Shown here one piece after another: positions 55,133 to 63,722 of a DNA stretch of 64,000 bases. Within the stretch, counting starts at the first letter, position 1, and each line of letters starts with the position of its first letter. Both the position numbers and the translations under genes were made by a program. Below the pieces are notes generated by a model that saw only the letters and a program-made list of their open reading frames with translations, did no database searches and was not told the DNA's origin. Source of the DNA: Bog-473 sp963807675 (GTDB taxonomy: Bacteria; Actinomycetota; Acidimicrobiia; Acidimicrobiales; RAAP-2); contig CAWECP010000003.1 in the NCBI GenBank assembly GCA_963807675.1, positions 310,001 to 374,000 on the forward strand, given 5' to 3'.

Positions 55133-55432
55133 TCAGGCCGGGCGGGCCTTCAGCACGCCCTCGATGTAGTCGTCGATCGGGATGGCCGAGAGCGTGAGCG
55201 TCTTGAGCGTTCCGCGCGACCCGAGGACGAGCGCCACGCGCGCCATGGTCGTCTCGTCGGGCGCGTCCAGGACGGTGCAGAAGTCGTACTGACCCAGCAA
55301 GGCCCACTGGGCGACCACCTTCACCCCCATGGCCTCGACCTCCCGGTTCACCGCTTTGAGCCGGTCGGGATTCTCCGTCAGGGTGGCCGCCCCGTCGGGC
55401 CCGACCGTCGAAAGCATGAGGAAGGTCGCCAT
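55133..55432 (-). CDS. GYD-domain protein
   Basis: 99 residues matching the GYD family (ferredoxin-like fold): F-L-M-L-S-T-V-G-P-D-G near the start, and L-L-G-Q-Y-D-F-C-T-V-L-D-A-P-D containing the G-x-Y-D core. Function of the family is unknown. ATG start with a TAGCGT box 6 nt upstream. Confidence 0.88.
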   Translation of the reverse strand: MATFLMLSTVGPDGAATLTENPDRLKAVNREVEAMGVKVVAQWALLGQYDFCTVLDAPDETTMARVALVLGSRGTLKTLTLSAIPIDDYIEGVLKARPA

Positions 55433-55438
55433 GCGGTC

Positions 55439-55444
55439 ACGCTA
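55439..55444 (-). promoter_or_regulatory. TAGCGT -10-like box, leaderless start
   Basis: Minus-strand TAGCGT, 6 nt before ATG 55432; no Shine-Dalgarno. Confidence 0.5.
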
Positions 55445-55486
55445 GCTCCTGGGCGGCGGTGGCCCGTGGCCGGCCGGGTCGCCCGC

Positions 55487-56983
55487 TCAGTGCAACTCGG
55501 AGCGCAGGACCTTGCCCAAGGCGTTGCGCGGCAGCGCGTCGACGAGGCGCACGTCGCGCGGCCGTTTGAAGGACGCCAGCTCGGCCGCGGCGAGGCGCTG
55601 GAGCGACTCGACGTCGGGGTCGCCGACGACGAAGGCCACCACGGTCTCGCCCCACTCGGCATCCGGCAGACCGACCACCGCCACCTCGGCCACCCCGGGG
55701 TGACGAGCGAGGACGGCCTCCACCTCGGCCGGGTAGACATTGTGCCCGCCCGTGATGATCAGCTCGGTGCGGCGGCCCCGGATGGAGACGTAGCCGTCGT
55801 CGGACAGCGACGCCAGATCGCCGGTGGCGAACCAGCCGTCGGCGTCGAGGTGCCCGTGGCCGGCTCGGCCCCAGTAGCCGCGGCACAGGGAGGGAGCGCG
55901 CACGTACAGCTCGCCGGCGGCGTCGTCGTCGGCGTCGGCGTCGGCGTGATCGAGCACGGCCTCCACGCCGGGGAGGGGAACGCCCACCGATCCGGGGCGC
56001 CGCTCGCCTTCGACGGGGTTCGAGAGGGTGAGCAATGTCTCGGTCATGCCGTAGCGCTCGAGCACGGGCACGCCCAGCGCGTCGAGCTGCGTCCACAGGT
56101 CGGCCGCCAGCGGGGCCGAGCCGGAGACGCAGAGGCGGAGCCGGGCCAGCCCCTCGGGCCGGCGCGTGGCGGCGAGACGGTGGTACATCGTCGGCACGCC
56201 GAAGAACATGGTGTTGGCTTCGTCCTGGGCGGCGGTCAGGACGTTGTCCTCGTCGAAGTGGCCGAACACGGTGGCCGACGCGCCGGTGGCCAACGTGCCG
56301 AACAGCCCGGCGCACAACCCGTGGACGTGGAAAAGGGGCAAGGTGAGGATGAGGCGATCGTCCGGCTCCCAGCCCCAGGCGCCGACGAGCGCGGTCACGC
56401 CGGCGAGGAGGGAGGCGTGCGTGTGCACGGCCCCCTTCGGCGTCCCCGTCGTGCCCGAGGTGTAGACGATCAGCGCGTCGGCGGCCGGATCCAGGGCGGG
56501 ATCGGGGTCGTCGGGGTGGCTGGACGCACGGCCGGCGGCTGCCACCAGGTCGTCGAGACCGAGGACCGCGACCGAGGGCGGGAAGTGGTCGGCATCGGGC
56601 GCGTCGGCCAGCACGAGGGACGGGGTGCAGTCGCCGACGACGTGGGCCACCTCGGCCGGAGTGGCGGACGGATTGACCGTGACGAGCACGGCCCCCAGAC
56701 GCAGGACGGCCACGAGCGACTCGATGGCCGGGAGGGAGGCGCGGGCGGACCACAGCACGCGGTCGCCCGGGCCGATGCCGCGAGAGCCCAGTGCGCTGGC
56801 CACGCGGGCCGTGCGCCCGGCCAAGGCCCCGGCGTGGAGGACGAGGTCCGGATCTCGGCCGTCGACGAGCACCGGCGCCGCCGGGGAGGCGGCCCAGGTG
56901 GCCGCCCAGAGCGCGGGGAGCGTCGGGCCCGGCGGCAGCGGGTGCGCGGCCGGCCAGCGGCCCGGCGGTACGGGGGCCCTCAT
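55487..56983 (-). CDS. AMP-dependent acyl-CoA synthetase/ligase
   Basis: 498 residues of the ANL superfamily. P-loop-like A3 motif Y-T-S-G-T-T-G-T-P-K-G-A; A5 E-R-Y-G-M-T-E-T; A7-A8 G-D-L-A-S-L-S-D-D-G-Y-V-S-I-R-G-R-R-T-E-L-I (split here only by reading); final A10 N-A-L-G-K-V-L-R with the catalytic Lys. It adenylates a carboxylic acid and loads CoA. The N-terminus is short and Pro-rich, as in malonyl-CoA-synthetase-like members, but the acid cannot be assigned. It is divergent from the mannosidase gene. Confidence 0.9.
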   Translation of the reverse strand: MRAPVPPGRWPAAHPLPPGPTLPALWAATWAASPAAPVLVDGRDPDLVLHAGALAGRTARVASALGSRGIGPGDRVLWSARASLPAIESLVAVLRLGAVLVTVNPSATPAEVAHVVGDCTPSLVLADAPDADHFPPSVAVLGLDDLVAAAGRASSHPDDPDPALDPAADALIVYTSGTTGTPKGAVHTHASLLAGVTALVGAWGWEPDDRLILTLPLFHVHGLCAGLFGTLATGASATVFGHFDEDNVLTAAQDEANTMFFGVPTMYHRLAATRRPEGLARLRLCVSGSAPLAADLWTQLDALGVPVLERYGMTETLLTLSNPVEGERRPGSVGVPLPGVEAVLDHADADADDDAAGELYVRAPSLCRGYWGRAGHGHLDADGWFATGDLASLSDDGYVSIRGRRTELIITGGHNVYPAEVEAVLARHPGVAEVAVVGLPDAEWGETVVAFVVGDPDVESLQRLAAAELASFKRPRDVRLVDALPRNALGKVLRSELH

Positions 56984-56999
56984 CCCGGATCGCAGGTCA

Positions 57000-57005
57000 T
57001 AGTCT
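57000..57005 (+). promoter_or_regulatory. TAGTCT -10-like box, leaderless start
   Basis: TAGTCT with 7 nt to ATG 57013. Confidence 0.5.
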
Positions 57006-57012
57006 GGCGGTC

Positions 57013-59703
57013 ATGACCGCTCGCAGGATTGCCATCGTTCCGCACACGCACTGGGACCGCGAATGGTACAAGTCGTACCAGGAGTTCCGCCTGGCCCTGG
57101 TCGAGCTGATCGACACGCTCATCCCGCTCCTCGAGGGCGACGCCAGTTACCCGCACTTCATGCTGGACGGGCAGATGGCGGTGCTCGACGACTACCTCGA
57201 GGTGCGGCCGCAGGCGGAGGCGCGGCTGCGGGCGCTGGCGGCCGCGGGGCGGCTGAGCGTCGGGCCGTGGTACATCCTCATGGACGAGTTCCTGTCCTCG
57301 GGCGAGACCATCGTGCGGAACCTGCAGATGGGTATCGAGCGGGGGGCGGCGTTCGGTGGCGTGATGGACGTCGGGTACCTGCCCGACATGTTCGGGCACA
57401 TCGCCCAGATGCCGCAGATCCTGGTGCAGGCCGGCTTCCGCGACGCCGTCGTGTGGCGCGGCGTGCCGTCGACGGTGACCAAGAACGCGTTCGTGTGGGA
57501 GGCGCCCGACGGCTCCTCGGTGCGAGCCGAGTACCTGCCGGTCGGGTACGGCAACGGCGCGTCGCTGCCCGACGACGCCAAGGCGCTCGTGCGGCGGACG
57601 CGGGACAACGTGGCCGAGGTGGAATCGTTTCTCATCGACGACCTGCTGTGCATGAACGGCTCCGACCACCTGATGCCGCAGCCCTGGCTGGGCCGGGTGG
57701 TGGCCGAGGCGAACGACCTGCAGGACGAGTTCGCCTTCGAGGTGACGTCGCTGCCGGTGTATCTCGGGCGCGGGCGCCGGGAGGGACTCGAGCGGGTCGA
57801 GGGCGAGCTGCGTTCGGGGTACCGGGCCAACATGCTCATGGGCGTCACGTCCAACCGGGTGGACGTGAAGCGGTCGGGCGCGGTCGCCGAGCGGGAGCTG
57901 GAGCGGCGGGCCGAGCCGCTGTCGGCGCTGTTCCTGCAGGCCGGGTCGTATCCGGCGGCCTTGCTCGCGGTGGCGTGGAAGGAGATGGTGCGCAACTCGG
58001 CCCACGACTCCATCTGTGCCTGCTCGGTCGACGACGTGGTCGACGCCGTCCTCTACCGCTACGCCGAGGCGCGGGCGATCGGTGCCGGGTTGGCCGAGCG
58101 TGCGGTGAAGGCGTTCGCCCGGTCGTTGTCGTCGGCGGGGCCCTCGGTGCTGAACGCGTCGGCCCGCGCCCGTTCCGGGGTGGTCGAGCTGGTGGTGCCG
58201 GCGGAGGGACCGCCCGATGAGCACGTCCAGGTGCTGTCTGAGCGCACCGGGCTGCCGGGGTCGATGGTTTTGGACGCCGACACCGTGCGGACGATCCTGG
58301 GGATGCTGCAGGGGCCGCGGATCAGCGACGACGCCTGGGTGCACGACGTCTTGGTCGAGGACACGGACGAAGGGATCGACATCACGATCTCGATCGGGAC
58401 CGAGGAGAAGCCGGGGGTGCCCATCGCCGAGGCCAAGCAGGACGTCTACACCCGGCTGGGGGCCCGACCCGACGCCGTGGTGCGGGTGGCCATGGACCAG
58501 CCGTCGACCCGGCGCATCGTGGCCCGGATCGGCGAGGTCCCGGGGTACGGCTGGCGGCCGTTCGAGGCGGCGGCGCTGGCGCACCCCGTGACGGTGGACG
58601 AGGGTGCGGGTACGGACGAGGGTCCGGGTGCGGTGGTCCTGTCGAATGGGCTGGTGACGGTGGAGATCGACCGGGCCACGGGCACGTTCTCGCTCGACGG
58701 CGTGCCCGGGTACGGGCGGCTGGTCGACGACGGCGACCTGGGCGATTCCTACAACTACTCCCCTCCCCGCCGGGACTCGGTCGTGGACGAGCCGGTGTCC
58801 GTCGAGGTGCGGGTGGACGAACCGGGCCCGGTGCGGGCCCGGGCGCGCATCACGGCGACCTTCGTGTGGCCCGACCACGTCGACGGCTCGTCGCAGGCCC
58901 GGGTGGGCGAGCACCGGGTCGACATCGGGACCGACGTGGAGCTCCGGGCGGACGACTCGGTGGTCCGGGTGGCCACGGGCTTCGTCAACCCGAGCGGCGA
59001 CCACCGGCTGCGGGTGCACCTGCCCCTGCCCGACCCGGCGACGCGCTCACGGGCCGAGTCCGCCTTCACCGTGGTCGAGCGGGGCCTCACGGCGGAAGGG
59101 AGGGCGGACGAGGTCGGGCTGCCGACAGCGCCGGCCCACCGCTTCGTGACGGCCGGGCGCCTGACCGTGGCCCACGAGGGTGTCTGCGAGTACGAGCTGA
59201 TCGACGTGGAAGGCGACGGCGACGCCGCCGCCGCCGCCGCGACGATGGCGCTGACGGTGCTGCGCTCCACCGGCATGCTGTCACGGCTCGGCATGGCCTA
59301 CCGGCCCTTCCCGGCGGGACCTTTGACGCCCGTCCAGGGGCTGCAGATGCGCGGCAAGACGGTGACGCTGCGCTACGCCCTGGCGCTGGACTGCGCCGAC
59401 CCGTACGCGCTGGCCGACGACGTGCTCCTTCCCCTCGAGACGGTGTCCAGTCTCGGCGGCGGTACCCGGCCGGCGACGGGGAGTGCGCTCACCGTGGACG
59501 GCGCCCAGGTGAGCGCCCTGCACCGGGTGGCCGGCGTGCTGGAGGCCCGCGTGTTCAACCCGACGGCGGCGGCGACGACGGTGTCCTTCGCCGGGCGCTC
59601 GGGCTGGCTGGTCGACCTGCGGGGCTACCCGCTGCGGCCGTTCGAGGGCTCCTTCGAGCTAGGACCGTTCCGCATCGCCACGGCGCGTCTGCGCGACGGC
59701 TGA
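57013..59703 (+). CDS. Glycoside hydrolase family 38 alpha-mannosidase
   Basis: 896 residues. Zinc-binding H-T-H-W-D-R-E-W near residue 11, the nucleophile region Y-L-P-D-M-F-G-H-I-A-Q-M-P-Q (Asp of P-D-M-F-G-H, about residue 120), and N-S-A-H-D-S-I-C-A-C-S-V-D-D-V (about residue 333) are GH38 hallmarks. A large beta-sandwich C-terminal half follows. It has no signal peptide, so it acts in the cytoplasm on imported or internal mannosides, or on mannosylglycerate-like solutes. The start is ATG 57013. The last 45 bp overlap the convergent adenylate cyclase gene. Confidence 0.94.
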   Translation: MTARRIAIVPHTHWDREWYKSYQEFRLALVELIDTLIPLLEGDASYPHFMLDGQMAVLDDYLEVRPQAEARLRALAAAGRLSVGPWYILMDEFLSSGETIVRNLQMGIERGAAFGGVMDVGYLPDMFGHIAQMPQILVQAGFRDAVVWRGVPSTVTKNAFVWEAPDGSSVRAEYLPVGYGNGASLPDDAKALVRRTRDNVAEVESFLIDDLLCMNGSDHLMPQPWLGRVVAEANDLQDEFAFEVTSLPVYLGRGRREGLERVEGELRSGYRANMLMGVTSNRVDVKRSGAVAERELERRAEPLSALFLQAGSYPAALLAVAWKEMVRNSAHDSICACSVDDVVDAVLYRYAEARAIGAGLAERAVKAFARSLSSAGPSVLNASARARSGVVELVVPAEGPPDEHVQVLSERTGLPGSMVLDADTVRTILGMLQGPRISDDAWVHDVLVEDTDEGIDITISIGTEEKPGVPIAEAKQDVYTRLGARPDAVVRVAMDQPSTRRIVARIGEVPGYGWRPFEAAALAHPVTVDEGAGTDEGPGAVVLSNGLVTVEIDRATGTFSLDGVPGYGRLVDDGDLGDSYNYSPPRRDSVVDEPVSVEVRVDEPGPVRARARITATFVWPDHVDGSSQARVGEHRVDIGTDVELRADDSVVRVATGFVNPSGDHRLRVHLPLPDPATRSRAESAFTVVERGLTAEGRADEVGLPTAPAHRFVTAGRLTVAHEGVCEYELIDVEGDGDAAAAAATMALTVLRSTGMLSRLGMAYRPFPAGPLTPVQGLQMRGKTVTLRYALALDCADPYALADDVLLPLETVSSLGGGTRPATGSALTVDGAQVSALHRVAGVLEARVFNPTAAATTVSFAGRSGWLVDLRGYPLRPFEGSFELGPFRIATARLRDG

Positions 59704-61020
59704 CGCGTCGGGGACGGCGCGGCGGCCGTCGCCGTCGCCGTCAGAGCGGGTGGTCGACAGCAGCCGCTCGCCCACACCCCGCAGCTCCTCGAGGTCGCGC
59801 AGGACCTCCGACAACCGCTCCCAGCGCACGTTGCGGCGGCGGTCGGCGGCCGCGCCGGCCCCGTCCGCCTCCTGGCCCGCCCGCCCGCACCACCACAGCT
59901 GCACCCGCCCGAGGTCCTTGAGGAGCCGCGGCCGCAGGGGCTGGGCGGTGAACTCCCCCGGCGCCAGCGCCATCAGCGCCGTGTGGAACTCGTCCGACAT
60001 GAGCACGGTGCCCGGGTTCCCGATGTTGACGATCCGGTGGGCCAGGTTGACGGTGGGGCCGAAATAGTCGCCGTCGCGCACCAGCACCGGTCCGACGGAC
60101 AGGCCCACCCGGACGTCGGAGAGGAGCTCGTCATCCGCGTAGGCGTCCGCCAGGTCCAGCCCGATGCGCGCCGCGTCGGCGACCTGATCGGTCACGAACA
60201 TGACCTCGTCGCCGATCATCTTCACCACCCGGCCCCGGGCCGAGGTCACGATGTCATGCGAGATCTCTTCGAACCGACGCACCACGGCCGCCAGTTCCTC
60301 GTCACTCAGATGCTGGCTCAGCAGCGTGAAGCCGACCATGTCGGCGAACCCGATGGCCAGATTCGGGTTCTGACCGGGCGTCAGGCCGTGGCTGCGCGCC
60401 ACCATGTTGCGCTGGATCCCCGCCGAGACCTGGCGGCGCCAGACGAACTCGAGCACCTTGGCCATGGCGGGGATGGTCACGTCGGCGACGCTGGCGAAGG
60501 AATCGGCGGACATCACCGGATCTACCTCTTCGGCGCTGATGAGGACACCCGGCGCCAGCTCGGCCTCGGCGATGCGCGCCATCGACGAGCCGATCACTCG
60601 GGCCATCTGCAGAGCGGTGTCGACGTCCCCCGCGCCGACCGACTGGAGGCCCTGGTAGAGACGGACCGCTTCGAGGTCGAGATCGGTGAAGGCGCGCTCG
60701 TCGTCGTCGACGCTGGGGAACCCCAGGGCGCGCCAGAACCGCTCGAGCATGTCGAGCGAGACGCCGGTCAGCTCGGCCACCTGGGACCGGGTGTAGCGAC
60801 GCCGCGAGGGGATCAGCATGCGATCAGCGACGAAGAGGTCGATGACGCCGTCCTCGACCGCCTGGTCGATCTCCTCCTCGGTGGCCCCGTGCATGAGGAG
60901 GAGCTCCTTGAGGTGGGCCAGCGCCGCCTGACGGCGGCTCTCGGCATCAACGTCGGTGTGGGCGTGGCCGTCGACCTCGGCGTCAACGTCGAGAGGGGCG
61001 CCGTCGAAGCCGCCGCTCAC
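59659..61020 (-). CDS. Class III adenylate cyclase with Rv1264-like regulatory domain
   Basis: 453 residues from GTG 61020, overlapping the gpsA stop as GTGA. The N-terminal ~200 residues (E-E-I-D-Q-A-V-E-D-G-V, Y-T-R-S-Q-V-A-E-L-T-G-V, D-L-E-A-V-R-L-Y) resemble the autoinhibitory, pH-sensing domain of M. tuberculosis Rv1264. The cyclase domain has F-A-D-M-V-G-F-T (first metal Asp), V-K-M-I-G-D-E-V-M-F-V (second Asp) and late P-T-V-N-L-A-H-R (Asn and Arg for the transition state). The C-terminal tail is Arg/Asp-rich. It should make cAMP in response to acid or another signal; cytosolic. Confidence 0.92.
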   Translation of the reverse strand: MSGGFDGAPLDVDAEVDGHAHTDVDAESRRQAALAHLKELLLMHGATEEEIDQAVEDGVIDLFVADRMLIPSRRRYTRSQVAELTGVSLDMLERFWRALGFPSVDDDERAFTDLDLEAVRLYQGLQSVGAGDVDTALQMARVIGSSMARIAEAELAPGVLISAEEVDPVMSADSFASVADVTIPAMAKVLEFVWRRQVSAGIQRNMVARSHGLTPGQNPNLAIGFADMVGFTLLSQHLSDEELAAVVRRFEEISHDIVTSARGRVVKMIGDEVMFVTDQVADAARIGLDLADAYADDELLSDVRVGLSVGPVLVRDGDYFGPTVNLAHRIVNIGNPGTVLMSDEFHTALMALAPGEFTAQPLRPRLLKDLGRVQLWWCGRAGQEADGAGAAADRRRNVRWERLSEVLRDLEELRGVGERLLSTTRSDGDGDGRRAVPDASAVAQTRRGDAERS

Positions 61021-62039
61021 GCGGACAGCCCCCGGAGCAGCGCCTCGTCCCACTCCGGACGGGACGGGCGGGCCATCAGGTTCATCAGCGCCTCCTTCGG
61101 CGAGCACTGGCCCTCGACGATGGCCTCCACCTGCTCGGCGATCGGCATCTCGATGCCGGCCGCCCGCGCCAGGCCGACCAAGGGCCCGGCGCTCTTGACG
61201 CCTTCGGCCACCATGTGCATGCCGACCACGATGTCGTCGAGCGGCGTCCCCTGGCCCAGCGCAAACCCGACCGATCGGTTGCGGCTCTTCGGGCTGGCGC
61301 ACGTGGCCACCAGGTCCCCCACGCCGGCGAGGCCGCCGAAGGTCAGCACCTTGCCGCCGAGTGCCACGCCGAGGCGACCCAGCTCGGCCAGGCCACGGGT
61401 GATGAGCACGGCCCGCGTGTTGTCGCCGAGACCGAGGCCGTCCCCGATGCCTGCGGCGATGGCCATGACGTTCTTGGTGGCGCCGGCAATTTCGCACCCG
61501 ACGACGTCGGTGCCCATGTAGGCCCGGAACGTCCGCGTGTGCACGAGCTCCTGGACGCGGGTGGCCAGCGCCTCGTCGGTGAGCGCCACCACGCAGGCGG
61601 CCGGGTGCCCCTGGGCCACCTCACGGGCCAGGTTCGGGCCGGTGAGCACACCGGCAGGCAGGCCCGGGAGCACCTCCTCCACGATCTGGGACATGCGGAG
61701 GTTGGTCCCCATCTCGATCCCCTTGGCCAAACTGACCACGGCATCGACGCCGCCGGCCACTGGCAGGAGGTCGGTGAGCACGGCGCGGAAGCCTTGCGAC
61801 GGCACGGCCATGAAAACGATGCGCGCACTGTCGAGCGCCTCGGCCAGCGAGGACGTGACGACCAGGTCGTCGGGGACGGTGATGTCAGGCAGGTACTTCT
61901 CGTTCTGCCGTTCGCGGCGTATGGAGGCCGCCAGGTCGGGGGAGCGCACCCACAGCGACGTGGGGTGGGACGAGCCCACGATGGTGGCCACGGCAGTGCC
62001 CCACGAGCCGGCGCCGACGACTGCCACCCGATCGCTCAT
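61017..62039 (-). CDS. gpsA: NAD(P)H-dependent glycerol-3-phosphate dehydrogenase
   Basis: 340 residues from ATG 62039. The Rossmann motif V-V-G-A-G-S-W-G-T-A is at the N-terminus, then F-M-A-V-P-S-Q, S-L-A-K-G-I-E, G-P-N-L-A-R-E-V, and the catalytic-Lys segment E-I-A-G-A-T-K-N-V-M-A-I-A-A-G-I. It reduces dihydroxyacetone phosphate to sn-glycerol 3-phosphate for phospholipids. Its stop overlaps the adenylate cyclase start (GTGA), an unusual pairing. Promoter: TAGTCT with an 8-nt spacer. It is divergent from cofC. Confidence 0.96.
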   Translation of the reverse strand: MSDRVAVVGAGSWGTAVATIVGSSHPTSLWVRSPDLAASIRRERQNEKYLPDITVPDDLVVTSSLAEALDSARIVFMAVPSQGFRAVLTDLLPVAGGVDAVVSLAKGIEMGTNLRMSQIVEEVLPGLPAGVLTGPNLAREVAQGHPAACVVALTDEALATRVQELVHTRTFRAYMGTDVVGCEIAGATKNVMAIAAGIGDGLGLGDNTRAVLITRGLAELGRLGVALGGKVLTFGGLAGVGDLVATCASPKSRNRSVGFALGQGTPLDDIVVGMHMVAEGVKSAGPLVGLARAAGIEMPIAEQVEAIVEGQCSPKEALMNLMARPSRPEWDEALLRGLSA

Positions 62040-62047
62040 GGTCCAAG

Positions 62048-62053
62048 AGACTA
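62048..62053 (-). promoter_or_regulatory. TAGTCT -10-like box of gpsA, near-leaderless start
   Basis: Minus-strand TAGTCT with 8 nt to ATG 62039; no Shine-Dalgarno. The same hexamer serves the mannosidase gene. Confidence 0.5.
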
Positions 62054-62091
62054 CGACCGCCCAGCCCCGGTGCGGCCTCCGCACCCGCCCG

Positions 62092-62097
62092 TACACT
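62092..62097 (+). promoter_or_regulatory. TACACT -10-like box of cofC, leaderless start
   Basis: TACACT with 6 nt to GTG 62104, divergent from the gpsA box 38 bp away. Confidence 0.5.
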
Positions 62098-62103
62098 GTC
62101 GCG

Positions 62104-62724
62104 GTGCCGAGGGCGACGCTGCCGGCCCCGTTCGGCTCGGATGCGGAGGACGTCCACCTCGGGCACGAGGTCGTCCTCATCCCCGTCAAGGCCTTCCACC
62201 AGGCGAAGCGGCGGCTCGGGCCCGCCTTGGCCGACGCCGACCGTGTGCAGCTCGTGCAGGCCATGGCGACGCACGTGGTGTCCGCGTGCGTCCCCCTTCC
62301 CGTCGCCGTCGTCTGTGACGACGAGGAAGTGGCCCGTTGGGCCTCCGACCTGGGTGCGCTCGTCATGTGGGAGCCCGGACAGGGTCTCAACGGCGCCGTG
62401 CGCGCCGGTGTCGACCGCCTGGCGCGGGCGGGAACCAGCTGGGTGACCGTGGCCCACGGCGACCTGCCCCGGGCCAGCGGCCTCGGCGTCTTGCCGCCAT
62501 TCGAGGGCGTGACCCTCGTGCCGGACCGGCGGGACGACGGCACCAACGTCTTGCGCCTGCAGGCGTCCACCGACTTCCGGTTCGCCTACGGGCCCGGTTC
62601 CTTCCGGGCCCACCGGGCCGAGGCGACGCGGCTGGGGTTGCCCATCCGCGTGTTACGCAAGCCCGACCTGGCCTACGACGTGGATTGGCCGGCCGACGTG
62701 GTCGAGCTCGGCACGCCCGCCTGA
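62104..62724 (+). CDS. cofC: 2-phospholactate / phosphoenolpyruvate guanylyltransferase (F420 biosynthesis)
   Basis: 206 residues from GTG 62104. The nucleotidyltransferase start (V-L-I-P-V-K-A-F-H-Q-A-K-R-R-L), the G-L-N-G-A-V-R-A-G-V-D segment, the H-G-D-L-P-R-A metal site and V-P-D-R-R-D-D-G-T-N-V-L match CofC/FbiD. The enzyme activates 2-phospholactate (archaea) or phosphoenolpyruvate (actinobacteria) with GTP for coenzyme F420 synthesis. Other F420 genes are not in the window. Confidence 0.9.
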   Translation: MPRATLPAPFGSDAEDVHLGHEVVLIPVKAFHQAKRRLGPALADADRVQLVQAMATHVVSACVPLPVAVVCDDEEVARWASDLGALVMWEPGQGLNGAVRAGVDRLARAGTSWVTVAHGDLPRASGLGVLPPFEGVTLVPDRRDDGTNVLRLQASTDFRFAYGPGSFRAHRAEATRLGLPIRVLRKPDLAYDVDWPADVVELGTPA

Positions 62725-62742
62725 CCGGAACCGGACACGGAG

Positions 62743-62764
62743 CCGGGGGCCCGAAGGCCCCCGG
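62743..62764. terminator. GC-rich hairpin terminator with CGAA loop
   Basis: CCGGGGGCC-CGAA-GGCCCCCGG: a perfect 9-bp stem between the convergent cofC and H1-like genes. No T-run, but the position and stability fit a bidirectional terminator. Confidence 0.75.
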
Positions 62765-62793
62765 TCTCACGTGTTCCGAATGGAACGAAGCGC

Positions 62794-63201
62794 CTAGCGA
62801 CGAGCCGCCTTGCGGGCCGGGGCCCGCCTGACGGCCTTCTTGGCTGCGCTCGCACGCTTCTTGACGGCCTTGCGCGCGGTCGCCCGCTTCTTCGTCGCCG
62901 TCTTCTTGACTGCGGTCGCCCGCTTCTTGACGGCCTTGCGTGCGGTCGCCCGCTTCTTGGTCGCCTTGCGAGCCGGAGCCCGCTTCTTGGTCGCCTTGCG
63001 AGCCGGAGCCCGCTTGGCGGCCTTCTTGGCCGGGGCCCGCTTCTTGGTCGCCTTGCGAGCCGGAGCCCGCTTGGCGGCCTTCTTGGCCGGGGTCCGCTTC
63101 GCTGCCTTGCGGGCCGGGGCCCGCTTGACTGCCTTCTTCGCCGGCGCCCGCTTCTTAGCGGCCTTTCGTGCCGGGGCCCTTCTTTTTGCGGCTACTGCCA
63201 C
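62794..63201 (-). CDS. Histone-H1-like Lys/Ala/Arg-rich DNA-binding protein
   Basis: 135 residues built almost only from Lys, Arg, Ala, Pro, Thr and Val, in repeats of the type R-A-P-A-R-K-A-(A/T)-K-K and R-A-T-A-R-K-A-V-K-K. GTG start with GGGAGG 8 nt upstream. There is no folded domain: it equals the basic tail found on actinobacterial HU-like and H1-like nucleoid proteins, standing alone. It should coat DNA or RNA without sequence specificity. The same sort of tail ends the NYN nuclease at 40.8 kb. The reverse strand is also open (artefact of codon bias). Confidence 0.85.
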   Translation of the reverse strand: MAVAAKRRAPARKAAKKRAPAKKAVKRAPARKAAKRTPAKKAAKRAPARKATKKRAPAKKAAKRAPARKATKKRAPARKATKKRATARKAVKKRATAVKKTATKKRATARKAVKKRASAAKKAVRRAPARKAARR

Positions 63202-63485
63202 AGGTGCACCTCCCTAGGAGCATGGTCACTGAATAGAGGTGCAGCCTGCGCCACGCCGGAGTCGACCACCCAACGTCGTGCGCACTGCCGCACCGGATTC
63301 ACTGTCTGATACGACGGATGACGCAACTGCAGGGACGCCAACGACGCTCCTGCGGCTCGACATGCCGCCTCTTGCGCCCGCCGTGCGACGTCGTGTTGAT
63401 GCGCCACTGGACGATGCGCGAACGCGTCGAAAGCGATTCCGACTTCTTCGCTTTGCGCGCCACGCGCCGTCGTGTCGCAGCACAT
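63192..63485 (-). CDS. Doubtful small hypothetical ORF upstream of the H1-like gene
   Basis: 97 codons from an ATG with a good GAGGGAGGG 6-nt upstream, ending 10 nt inside the H1-like gene. Third-position GC is clearly lower than in confident genes, and the sequence (M-C-C-D-T-T-A-R-G start, several Cys and His) matches no family. It may be only the leader of the H1-like gene. A TTGACA hexamer lies about 40 bp further upstream on the minus strand. Confidence 0.2.
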   Translation of the reverse strand: MCCDTTARGAQSEEVGIAFDAFAHRPVAHQHDVARRAQEAACRAAGASLASLQLRHPSYQTVNPVRQCARRWVVDSGVAQAAPLFSDHAPREVHLWQ

Positions 63486-63722
63486 ATCAACCCTCCCTCG
63501 CACTTCGGGTACACCCATTCTTCTGTTGTCAACACGCTCAGGTCAAGCATTCTTTATTCGCGCGGTCATTTCGGCTTCGCATGTGACCTCCGTTTCAGCG
63601 CGTTCCACACACGCGATTGAGGGTCGTACTGCACTCGAACATGCCATCTCGCGTTCGTTCGTCGCTGTATTCGCCGATATGTCCTATGGATTTTTCTGTT
63701 CCCCAACGTAAACATCTCTGGC
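63202..63722. other. Intergenic stretch of lower GC before the TraG/VirD4-like gene
   Basis: Apart from the doubtful ORF above, this 521-bp stretch shows no gene I can support. All frames are short or Cys/Arg-rich without RBS. Its base composition is visibly less GC-rich than the window to the left, and this continues into the gene at 63723. Confidence 0.5.

Noticed and set aside
62810..63217. Hydrophobic plus-strand ORF opposite the H1-like gene
   Set aside because: It is the mirror of Lys/Ala codons (repeats of A-R-F-L), begins without RBS, and the minus strand has a clear Shine-Dalgarno and known family character.
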